In this document: in pieces, positions 45,186 through 53,258 of the stretch | How the letters are laid out: each line of letters opens with the position of its first letter | How positions within the stretch are numbered: position 1 is the stretch's first letter | NCBI GenBank assembly: GCA_026931325.1 | Contig: JAIXLO010000140.1 | Coordinates: 46,512 to 110,511 of the forward strand | Origin: Chitinophagales bacterium | Lineage (GTDB): Bacteria; Bacteroidota; Bacteroidia; Chitinophagales; Chitinophagaceae | DNA length: 64,000 nt | Direction of reading: 5' to 3' | Notes under the pieces: generated by a model | Databases searched by the model: none | What the model saw: the letters and a program-made list of their open reading frames with translations, nothing else | Told to the model about the DNA's origin: nothing | Position numbers and translations under genes: made by a program

Positions 45186-46838
45186 TTAAAGCATCATTCT
45201 TAATGGTTCTTCTAATAAACTTTTAAGCGTTTGTAAAAATGCTGCACCAGTTGCTCCATCAACAACTCTATGATCGCAACTAAGAGTTACTTTCATTACA
45301 TTGCCAGGTACAATAACTCCATTTTTTACAACAGGCACTTGCGAAATACCACCTACTGCTAATATACAAGCATCTGGTGGGTTGATAATAGCAGTAAATT
45401 CTTCAATACCAAACATGCCTAAATTACTGATGGTAAAAGTATTTCCTTCCCAATCGGCAGGTTGTAATTTTTTGTCTTTTGCTTTTTGTGCATAGTCTTT
45501 TACTTGTGCAGCAATTTGTGTTAAACTTAAAGTATCTGCAAAACGAACCACAGGCACTAATAAACCTTCATCTACTGCTACTGCTACACCAATATGTATG
45601 TGATGGTTGTAACGAATTTTATCGCCAAGCCAACTACTATTTATTTTAGGATGTTGTTTTAATGCTATTGCTGTTGCTTTTAATACTAAATCGTTGAAAC
45701 TAATTTTTGTTTTACCATCTGCATTTAATCTTGTACGAGCAGCTACAGCCTCATCCATGTCTATACTCATTGTTAGATAAAAATGTGGAGCAGTAAATTT
45801 ACTTTCAGCCAAACGTTTTGCTATTACTTTACGCATTTGACTTACAGCAACTTCATCATAACTTTCAGTAACTGTAGATATTGTTGGTTGAAGTTGGCTA
45901 ATTATTTGTTGCTTATTGTCTGTGGTCTGTTGACTAGCTATTGTAGCCTGCTGTTTATAAGCATCAACATCTGCTTTAGTTATTCTTCCATTATCTCCAG
46001 TGCCTTTTACATATTTTAAATCAATTCCTTTTTCTGTAGCAATTTTTTTAGCTAATGGAGAAGCAAAAATTCTTCCTTCATTCACTACTGTTTCAGTTGT
46101 TGAAGGTTGGCTGGCTATTTGTGGACTATTAATTATCGTTTGTTGTGTGTTGTCTGTTGTGTGTCCTGTTTTAACTGCAGCAACAATAGCATTTACATCA
46201 GTTCCTTGTTTGCCTATAATACACAACAAATCATTTACTAAAATTTTTTCTCCAGCTTTTGCACCTTGATAAAGTAAAATTCCTTCTTTATAACTTTCTA
46301 ATTCCATAGTGGCTTTATCTGTTTCTATCTCTGCAAGAATTTCTCCTTTCTTTACAGTATCACCAATATTTTTTTGCCAACTTGCAATAACACCTTCTGT
46401 CATTGTATCGCTTAAACGAGGCATTAAAACCACTTCCTCTATTTTACTAATATCAATAGTTGTTGTAGCTTGTTCATCTTTATTTGCAGGAATTGTTTGT
46501 GCTTTATTTTCTGTTGTCTGTTGACTATTGTCTGAGGGCTTTTGACTATCAACTATTGACTTTTTACTATTCTCAGCTATTAATGCACTTACATCTTCAC
46601 CTGGTTTTCCAAGTATTGCCAACAAATCGTTTACTAATAATTTACCACCAACAGGAGCGCCTAAATATAAAAGAGTTCCTTGCTGGTAGCTTTCTAATTC
46701 CATAGTAGCTTTATCGGTTTCAATTTCTGCTAAAATATCGTTTTTGTTTACTGTATCACCCACTTGTTTATGCCAAGCAGCAATAACACCTTCTGTCATT
46801 GTATCGCTTAAACGGGGCATTAAAATTACTTCTGCCAT
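45186..46838 (-). CDS. pdhC: dihydrolipoamide acetyltransferase (E2) with two lipoyl domains
   Basis: 550 residues from the ATG at 46838; a longer reading adds six residues. Two near-identical lipoyl domains each carry the lipoyl lysine in ETDKATMELESY. A peripheral-subunit-binding domain (ASPLAKKIATEKGIDLKYVKGTGDNGRITKADVDAY) follows, then the catalytic acyltransferase domain ending DHRVVDGATGAAFLQTLKSLLEEPLRMML. The linkers are rich in Gln, Thr and Ser. Its E1 and E3 partners are not adjacent. The pyruvate specificity is assumed from overall type. Confidence 0.92.
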   Translation of the reverse strand: MAEVILMPRLSDTMTEGVIAAWHKQVGDTVNKNDILAEIETDKATMELESYQQGTLLYLGAPVGGKLLVNDLLAILGKPGEDVSALIAENSKKSIVDSQKPSDNSQQTTENKAQTIPANKDEQATTTIDISKIEEVVLMPRLSDTMTEGVIASWQKNIGDTVKKGEILAEIETDKATMELESYKEGILLYQGAKAGEKILVNDLLCIIGKQGTDVNAIVAAVKTGHTTDNTQQTIINSPQIASQPSTTETVVNEGRIFASPLAKKIATEKGIDLKYVKGTGDNGRITKADVDAYKQQATIASQQTTDNKQQIISQLQPTISTVTESYDEVAVSQMRKVIAKRLAESKFTAPHFYLTMSIDMDEAVAARTRLNADGKTKISFNDLVLKATAIALKQHPKINSSWLGDKIRYNHHIHIGVAVAVDEGLLVPVVRFADTLSLTQIAAQVKDYAQKAKDKKLQPADWEGNTFTISNLGMFGIEEFTAIINPPDACILAVGGISQVPVVKNGVIVPGNVMKVTLSCDHRVVDGATGAAFLQTLKSLLEEPLRMML

Positions 46839-46958
46839 AATATAAAAATTACTCAATTAATTTTTAGAGCCGTGAAAATACATCAAATTAAAGTTGTGGC
46901 AAGAATTGAAGCCTATAAATTGTATTTTTTTAGTAAAAGAAGAAAAAAATAGTAAGTT

Positions 46959-49082
46959 TTACACCACTTTCTTCCATCTTAGTCTTATACTATTTATGGC
47001 TAAAACAACATCGCTTAAACCCATAATTAATGCACCAATGGTAGGGCTTAAAAAGCCCAAAGCTGCTACTGGTATTGCAACAATGTTATAAGAGAATGCC
47101 CAAAATAAATTTTCTTTAATGGTTATGTAAGTATGTTTTCCTAAGCCTAATGCTTCTGGTAAATTTTTTAATCCACTATTCATTAAAACTACTTGTGCAC
47201 TTTGCATAGCTACATGGCTTGCATCGCTTAATGAAATTCCAACTGTTGCTTTTGCTAAAGCTGGTCCATCATTTATTCCATCTCCAATCATAGCTGTTGG
47301 AGCTTGTGCATTTAGTAGTGCTATGTATTGTAATTTTTGTTCAGGGGTTTGCTCTGCAATTACTTCATCTAATCCTAATATTTCTTGCACTTGCAAACAT
47401 TTTTCTTTTTTATCGCCACTTAATAAAATAGTTTTTATACCTCTGTTTTTTAATTGTTGAATAACGCTTACAGCTTCTTCTCTTAATTCATCTTTCACAT
47501 CAATCCAACCTATTAATTCTCCATTTTTAGATACATATATATTATGCAAATCATCTTCATTTAATTTATCAGAGGTTTTGTAAGAACCTGCAATAAATTC
47601 GTTGCCATTCATATCTGTTGCTTTCATTCCAAGCCCTTTTATTTCTTCAATATTTTTCCAACGTATATCATTTTTTATTTTCCATTCTGTAGCGATAGAT
47701 TTTCCTATTGGATGATTAGAATATTTTTCTAATGAAAAAACAATTTGTTTAAACTCATCTTCTTGAATACTTGTATTAAAATTGGCAATTTGAAATTTAC
47801 CTGTAGTTAATGTTCCTGTTTTATCAAATACTACTTGTTTAATAGATTTAAAAACTTCTAAGCTTCTGGCGTTTTTAAATAAGATACCTTTTTTTGCACC
47901 ACGTCCTAAACCTACTGCAATAGCTGCTGGTGTTGCTAAACCCATTGCACAAGGGCAACTAATAACCAATACTGCAATGCTTCTTAATAAACTTTCTGCA
48001 AAACTTTGATGAGCAAAAAAATAATTTGCTAATAATGTTATTAATGCAATACCAACTACTAATGGAACAAATATGGCACTAATTTTATCTGCCATTTGTT
48101 GTACAGGAGGTTTTTCTGTTTCGGCTTCTTTAATAAGTTTTAAAATATTTGCTAAAATTGTATCTTGACCAACAGCAGTAATTTGAGCTTTAACTGTTCC
48201 AGTTTCTACAATACTTCCTCCAATTAATTTATCTTTTATTGTTTTTTTAAGAGGAATACTTTCTCCAGTAACAATAGCTTCATTTACTTCTGCTTCGCCC
48301 CATAAAATTTTACAATCCATTGGTACATTTTCTCCATTACGAATTAATACCAAATCTCCTACTCTTAAATCTTTACTTTCTACAGGAAAAATTTGTTCTT
48401 GATGGTTTTCATCAAAGGCAATCATGTTTGCCATTGTTTTTTGAGTAACAGCTAATTTTTTAAGTGCCGATTGAGTTTGCTCTACACTTGCATCTTCCAT
48501 ATAATTACCTAAAAACACCAAAGTAATAGTGGTAGCAGCTGTTTCAAAAAATAAAAATTGTTCTGCTCTACCTATTAGCAAACCATATAAACTATAAAAA
48601 AATGCTGCCGAACTACCAATGGTAATTAACACATTCATATTTGGTATGCCTTTGAAAACACTTTTTAAAGCACTCTTACCAAAAAAATCCATACCAACTA
48701 TATATACAGGAATTGTTAATGCTAATTGTACATAAGGGTTCATTAAAAAATGAATGTGTAAAAAAGGAATCATGTGAAGCATTAATGGTGCTGTGAAAAT
48801 GATACAAAACCAAAAACGTTGTAAATTATTTTTAAAAGGAAGAAAGCCGTAATAATCGTGATGGTGTAGATGTGCATCTTCTTTTTTTACAGAGTAACCT
48901 AATTTTGAAATTCCTTTTTCTATTTCTTGAATAGATATTTGTTCGTCTTTTTCAAAACTAACATCACCACCTATAAAATTTACTTTTACATTTTTAAGTC
49001 CTTTATCTTTTAAATATTTATCTATTGTTAATGCACAATTAGTACAACTCATTCCTCCAACTTTTATATCTATTTTTTCCAT
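46959..49082 (-). CDS. copA: copper-translocating P1B-type ATPase
   Basis: 707 residues. One N-terminal heavy-metal-associated domain has GMSCTNC (C13 and C16). A short His-rich linker HLHHHDYYGF follows. The membrane CPC motif ISCPCAMGLATP lies near residue 375, the phosphorylation motif DKTGT near 420, and GDGINDGPALAKATVG near 625. It exports Cu(I) or supplies copper for the aa3 oxidase. No CopZ chaperone gene is adjacent. It is divergent from tsaE. Confidence 0.94.
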   Translation of the reverse strand: MEKIDIKVGGMSCTNCALTIDKYLKDKGLKNVKVNFIGGDVSFEKDEQISIQEIEKGISKLGYSVKKEDAHLHHHDYYGFLPFKNNLQRFWFCIIFTAPLMLHMIPFLHIHFLMNPYVQLALTIPVYIVGMDFFGKSALKSVFKGIPNMNVLITIGSSAAFFYSLYGLLIGRAEQFLFFETAATTITLVFLGNYMEDASVEQTQSALKKLAVTQKTMANMIAFDENHQEQIFPVESKDLRVGDLVLIRNGENVPMDCKILWGEAEVNEAIVTGESIPLKKTIKDKLIGGSIVETGTVKAQITAVGQDTILANILKLIKEAETEKPPVQQMADKISAIFVPLVVGIALITLLANYFFAHQSFAESLLRSIAVLVISCPCAMGLATPAAIAVGLGRGAKKGILFKNARSLEVFKSIKQVVFDKTGTLTTGKFQIANFNTSIQEDEFKQIVFSLEKYSNHPIGKSIATEWKIKNDIRWKNIEEIKGLGMKATDMNGNEFIAGSYKTSDKLNEDDLHNIYVSKNGELIGWIDVKDELREEAVSVIQQLKNRGIKTILLSGDKKEKCLQVQEILGLDEVIAEQTPEQKLQYIALLNAQAPTAMIGDGINDGPALAKATVGISLSDASHVAMQSAQVVLMNSGLKNLPEALGLGKHTYITIKENLFWAFSYNIVAIPVAALGFLSPTIGALIMGLSDVVLAINSIRLRWKKVV

Positions 49083-49119
49083 AACAACCTTTTTTGAATG
49101 GTATAAATTTTAGAATATA

Positions 49120-49127
49120 CAAAGGTA
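49120..49127 (-). promoter_or_regulatory. putative copA promoter -7 box
   Basis: On the minus strand TACCTTTG fits TAnnTTTG, 37 nt before the copA ATG. It is identical to the rpsJ -7 box. No clear -33 box. Confidence 0.45.
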
Positions 49128-49153
49128 AATTATATAACTTCCTTGTAAGAAAA

Positions 49154-49161
49154 TATCTTTG
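49154..49161 (+). promoter_or_regulatory. putative tsaE promoter -7 box, nearly leaderless
   Basis: TATCTTTG fits TAnnTTTG and ends only 4 nt before the tsaE ATG at 49166, which would give a leaderless or nearly leaderless mRNA. No -33 box is evident. Confidence 0.4.
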
Positions 49162-49165
49162 TATC

Positions 49166-49591
49166 ATGGATGCAATATTTACACTTGAGTCTATTAATAA
49201 AGTAGCAGAAATGTTTTGGAATAAATTTAATAAGCAAAAGTTATGGGCATTTCATGCTCCAATGGGTTCGGGTAAAACAACTTTTATTCATGCGTTGTGT
49301 AGCCATGTTTTACAAATAAAAGAAAATATTAGTAGCCCAACTTTTTCTATTATTAATGAATATAATAGCCCTGTTGTAAAAACAGTTTTTCATACAGATT
49401 GGTATAGGTTGAAAAATGAACAAGAAGCTATAGATGCAGGTGTAGAAGATATATTAGACAGTGTTTTTTTATGCTTAATAGAATGGCCAGAAAATGCTAT
49501 ACATCTTTTGCCAGAAAACACATTGCATATTTATTTAGAAGCATTAGATACAACAACAAGAAGAATTTTTGTACAAGTTGATGAAGCTTGA
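49166..49591 (+). CDS. tsaE: tRNA threonylcarbamoyladenosine biosynthesis ATPase TsaE
   Basis: 141 residues from the ATG at 49166 (MDAIFTLESI). A longer in-frame reading to 49094 has unrelated sequence and overlaps the promoter boxes. The P-loop APMGSGKTTF spans 31-40. Family motifs SSPTFSIINEY and HTDWYRL and IEWPENA are present. TsaE regulates the TsaB-TsaD complex that makes t6A in tRNAs reading ANN codons. Its stop lies 7 nt from the convergent permease gene. Confidence 0.95.
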   Translation: MDAIFTLESINKVAEMFWNKFNKQKLWAFHAPMGSGKTTFIHALCSHVLQIKENISSPTFSIINEYNSPVVKTVFHTDWYRLKNEQEAIDAGVEDILDSVFLCLIEWPENAIHLLPENTLHIYLEALDTTTRRIFVQVDEA

Positions 49592-49598
49592 AAAAATT

Positions 49599-50873
49599 TT
49601 ACTCATACCTCAATGCATTAATTGGGTTTAGTTTAGATGCTTTAATAGCAGGATATAAACCTGCTAATAAACCTACTACTGTACAAATAATAATTCCTCC
49701 TATTACCCAATTCCAAGGAATTATAAAACCTGTATTTAGATAAGATGCAAAAATATTACCTACTAAAATTCCTAATACAATACCAAATGCAGCACCCAAA
49801 AGACTTATGATAATACTTTCTAACAAAAATTGTATTCTTACATTTTTACTTTTTCCGCCGATTGCTTTTATTAACCCTACTTCTCTGGTTCTTTCATTTA
49901 CTGCAACCAACATAATATTCATTAGTCCAATGGCAGCACCTATTAATGTAATCATGCCAATAGCTCCAGCACTTCCAGAAATGCCACTTAAAAAACCAAT
50001 AAACATTTCGGCTACTTTATCACTTTTTTCTATGGCAAAATTGTTGGCTTCTGTAGGGTGTAGTTTTCTAACACCTCTAAATGTTGCAGTAGCTTCTTCA
50101 ATAGCAACATTCATTTCTGCTACATTTTTTGTTAATACACCAATTAAAAATGTAGGAGATGCAGTACTGTAAGTTCTTAAAACATTTGTGTAAGATGTTA
50201 TAACAATATCATCCATTCTTAAAAAACCACTTGAGCCTTTTTCTTTTAAAAGTCCAATAATTCTGTACGGTAAACCACCAACACGAATTATTTTATCTAT
50301 ACTTTTTTCTGCATTTTCTCCAAATAAAGTTTTAGCAGTATTACTACCAATAATACAAACATTTCTACCACTACTAACATCAATATTATTTAAGTTACGA
50401 CCACTGATTAATGTATAACCATTTACTGCTAAATAATTTTCATCTCCACCAAAAACGGTTGTTATTGGATTTGTTTTTTTATTTTCATAAGAACATTCAA
50501 CACCACTATTTCCTCTTTTGTATATACTAACTTCAGCAGGAAATTTATAGTTTGCTTTAAAATATTCTGCCTCGTCTTTACTAATATATTTATTGAGATT
50601 AGATTTTTTTTCTTTCTTTTCACCTTTTCTACTAACAGAAGAATTATTATTATTTCCCATTTTTATGGTAAGCTCTTTGTATCTTATACTAAAAGCATTT
50701 GCCCCCATTACAGAGAAACTTTCTTTTAAACTATGTTCCATTGCAGTTATAGCTGTAATAATACCAATAAGAGCCATAATGCCAAATGCAATAATAGCAA
50801 CAGTTATACCTGTTCTAAGTTTATTGCCACGAACTGTTCTAAAAGCAATTTGTAAAGTATCGGATAAGGTCAT
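49599..50873 (-). CDS. MacB/FtsX-type ABC transporter permease
   Basis: 424 residues. There is an N-terminal helix (about 17-42), a MacB-like periplasmic core domain (about 45-280), and three C-terminal helices with NERTREVGLIKAIGGKSKNVRIQFLLESIIISLLGAAFGIVLGI, the FtsX signature. It likely couples a cytoplasmic ATPase to periplasmic substrate release. The ATPase gene is not adjacent. Transcribed from the gpmI side with a 34-nt gap. Confidence 0.9.
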   Translation of the reverse strand: MTLSDTLQIAFRTVRGNKLRTGITVAIIAFGIMALIGIITAITAMEHSLKESFSVMGANAFSIRYKELTIKMGNNNNSSVSRKGEKKEKKSNLNKYISKDEAEYFKANYKFPAEVSIYKRGNSGVECSYENKKTNPITTVFGGDENYLAVNGYTLISGRNLNNIDVSSGRNVCIIGSNTAKTLFGENAEKSIDKIIRVGGLPYRIIGLLKEKGSSGFLRMDDIVITSYTNVLRTYSTASPTFLIGVLTKNVAEMNVAIEEATATFRGVRKLHPTEANNFAIEKSDKVAEMFIGFLSGISGSAGAIGMITLIGAAIGLMNIMLVAVNERTREVGLIKAIGGKSKNVRIQFLLESIIISLLGAAFGIVLGILVGNIFASYLNTGFIIPWNWVIGGIIICTVVGLLAGLYPAIKASKLNPINALRYE

Positions 50874-50907
50874 TTTTTATTTTAATTACAATAAAAATAT
50901 TTTCAGT

Positions 50908-52428
50908 TTAATCACTAATTAAAATTTCTCCAATCATTTCTTTTGGAATAGGAAGTTGCATAATGTGTAATATAGTTGGTGCAATATCTCCTAACTTTCC
51001 TGACTTTACTTTTCCTTTCCATTCGTTATCTATTACAAAAAGTGGTACTAAGTTTAATGAGTGTTGAGTGTTAGGTGTTCCATCTTCATTAATCATATAA
51101 TCAGCATTGCCATGATCTGCTGTTAGAAGTATGGTATAATTGTGTTGTAATGCTGTTGTAACTACACGTTTCACACAAGCATCAACAGTTTCTACAGCCT
51201 TTACAACTGCATTAAAAACACCTGTATGCCCTACCATATCTGGATTTGCAAAATTTAAGCAAATAAAATCTGCTGATTCTTTTTCTAATTCAGGGAGTAA
51301 TTTTTCTGTAATGCCTAATGCACTCATTTCTGGTTGTAAATCATAAGTTGCTACTTTTGGCGAAGGAACAATCATTCTTGTTTCTCCTTCAAATTCTTTT
51401 TCTCTTCCTCCACTAAAAAAGAAAGTTACGTGAGGATATTTTTCAGTTTCTGCAATGCGTATTTGTTTTTTCTTATTTAATGAAAGTACTTCACCTAAAG
51501 TATTATTCAAATTATCATTTTCAACAATTACATACACATTTTTATAAGTTGCATCATACTCTGTCATTGTTGTATAATGCAAGTTAAATGTGTGCATATT
51601 GAAATCTGGTAAATTTATTTGTGTTAATACTTGTGTAATTTCTCTGCATCTATCTGTTCTGAAATTAAAACAAATAACAGCATCATTATCTTTTATTTGA
51701 GCATCTGCATTTAACTGAGCATTAATTATTGGTTTTATAAATTCATCTGTTATGCCAGCATCATAAGATTGTTGAATTGCAGAAAGCAAATCTGTGCTTT
51801 GTTGCCCTTCTGCTTTTGTTAAGGCATTATAGGCAAGTTGTATTCTTTCCCATCTTTTATCTCTGTCCATTGCATAATATCTTCCTGTAATTGATGCAAT
51901 TTTTGCATGAGTATTTTTTATATGCTCTTGTAAATCTTTTATAAAACCTTTACCACTTTTAGGGTCACAATCTCTGCCATCTGTAAAAGCATGAATAAAT
52001 ATTTTTGTTAAGCCTGCTTTATCTGCAATATCAATAATTGCCTTTAAATGATTAATGTGAGAGTGTACACCTCCATTACTTACCAATCCTATCAAATGCA
52101 ATGCTGTATTGTGTTCCTTTGCATATTGAATTGATGATACTAACTCTTTATTTTTTGTAAGAGAACCATCTTTGATGGCAATATTTATTCTTTGCAATTC
52201 TTGATAAACAATTCGTCCTGCACCTAAGTTAAGATGCCCAACTTCACTATTACCCATTTGCCCTTCAGGCAAACCAACAGCTTCACCACAAGCAACTAAT
52301 GTAGCATTAGGATATTTGTTGTACAATGAAGATACGAAAGGAACATTTGCATTTTGGATAGCATCAGCTTCTTTAATTTTTCCTAAGCCCCATCCATCCA
52401 TTATCATTAAAATAACTTTTTTACTCAT
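50908..52428 (-). CDS. gpmI: 2,3-bisphosphoglycerate-independent phosphoglycerate mutase
   Basis: 506 residues. The metal ligand D11 lies in MIMDGWGLG and the phosphorylated S61 in QMGNSEVGHLNLGAGR. Other ligands are in HAFTDGRDCDP, NFANPDMVGHTG and LTADHGNAD. It interconverts 3- and 2-phosphoglycerate in glycolysis using manganese. The gene faces away from the DUF5606 gene, leaving a 331-nt divergent gap. Confidence 0.96.
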   Translation of the reverse strand: MSKKVILMIMDGWGLGKIKEADAIQNANVPFVSSLYNKYPNATLVACGEAVGLPEGQMGNSEVGHLNLGAGRIVYQELQRINIAIKDGSLTKNKELVSSIQYAKEHNTALHLIGLVSNGGVHSHINHLKAIIDIADKAGLTKIFIHAFTDGRDCDPKSGKGFIKDLQEHIKNTHAKIASITGRYYAMDRDKRWERIQLAYNALTKAEGQQSTDLLSAIQQSYDAGITDEFIKPIINAQLNADAQIKDNDAVICFNFRTDRCREITQVLTQINLPDFNMHTFNLHYTTMTEYDATYKNVYVIVENDNLNNTLGEVLSLNKKKQIRIAETEKYPHVTFFFSGGREKEFEGETRMIVPSPKVATYDLQPEMSALGITEKLLPELEKESADFICLNFANPDMVGHTGVFNAVVKAVETVDACVKRVVTTALQHNYTILLTADHGNADYMINEDGTPNTQHSLNLVPLFVIDNEWKGKVKSGKLGDIAPTILHIMQLPIPKEMIGEILISD

Positions 52429-52759
52429 GCTGTAAAACTAATGTATTTGCTTAAAAAGTATTGTGAACTTATGTGAATGAATTAAAAAATTATTCAAATG
52501 GTAAAAACTAAAAAAATAATAATTCAATTTTTATTTCAATAAATACCCAATTAGCGGTATTGATTTGATTAATTTTTTTTAGCTTCTTGCAGTAAAGTTT
52601 GTAGTTAGTTACAAACTTTTAATATAAGGGGGATTATTGCTGGTGGCTTTATAGTCATCAGCATTTTTGCTTGTTGTTGAATGTGAGAATTATTCTAATA
52701 ATTAGTTTAACTTTCTGTAATTAAAAAACCCTTTATTTTGCACCCACTAAAATTGTAAG
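52429..52759. other. 331-nt divergent gap with two hairpins, candidate leader or small RNA
   Basis: No convincing ORF. A perfect 10-bp inverted repeat AAAGTTTGTA/TACAAACTTT lies at 52594-52603 with 52610-52619. A second stem, 52639-52647 with 52654-52662 (9 bp, two wobbles), is followed by A and five T, as in a terminator on the plus strand. This terminator precedes the DUF5606 gene by 92 nt. So either a small RNA ends here or the leader of that gene is attenuated. Confidence 0.4.
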
Positions 52760-53173
52760 ATGGAATATAGTAAATTAATTTCAGTAACTGGTTTATCTGG
52801 TTTGTATGAATTAGTAGCAAGTAAAACTGATGGTGCTGTTGTAAGAAGTTTAGAAGATAAAACAGCAAAATTTGTAAGTAATCGTATTCATAATTTTTCA
52901 CATTTAGAAAGCATTGAAGTTTATACTATTCGAGAAAATGTAAATTTAATAGAAGTATTTAAGGCAATGGGGGCAAGTAATGAACCTCTACCAAATGAAA
53001 AAGATACAAAAGCTGTAAAAGCATATATGGAAAAAGTATATCCAGATATTGACTTTGAAAGAGTATATGCAAGTGATATGAAAAAAATGATTAAATGGTT
53101 TAGTATTTTACAAGCAAACAATATAGAATTAAAATTATCAGATAGTCAGGAAGAAGTTGAAACTGAAGAATAA
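52760..53173 (+). CDS. DUF5606 family protein
   Basis: 137 residues. It opens with MEYSKLISVTGLSGLYELVASKTDGAVVRSLEDKTAKFVSNRIHNFSHLESIEVYT, the conserved core of this small cytoplasmic Bacteroidota family, and ends with an acidic tail. No catalytic motif is visible and no function is established. It is flanked by a terminator-like hairpin upstream and a clear terminator downstream. Confidence 0.85.
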   Translation: MEYSKLISVTGLSGLYELVASKTDGAVVRSLEDKTAKFVSNRIHNFSHLESIEVYTIRENVNLIEVFKAMGASNEPLPNEKDTKAVKAYMEKVYPDIDFERVYASDMKKMIKWFSILQANNIELKLSDSQEEVETEE

Positions 53174-53199
53174 TTTTTTTCTTAAAATTTAAAATTTTT

Positions 53200-53225
53200 A
53201 AAGCCACTAAATCAGTGGCTTTTTT
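53200..53225 (+). terminator. intrinsic terminator after the DUF5606 gene
   Basis: AAAGCCACT (53200-53208) and AGTGGCTTT (53214-53222) form a 9-bp stem with a 5-nt loop, running into T to 53225. Confidence 0.85.
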
Positions 53226-53258
53226 GTTTGTACATTAGCACAAATATTTTATTAAGTA

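Noticed and set aside
46000-46705. Several plus-strand ORFs of 70-90 residues opposite pdhC
   Set aside because: They are shadows of the repetitive linker and lipoyl-coding DNA; the minus frame has complete E2 domains.
49094-49165. N-terminal extension of TsaE
   Set aside because: The extension has no similarity to TsaE and covers promoter boxes of both divergent genes.
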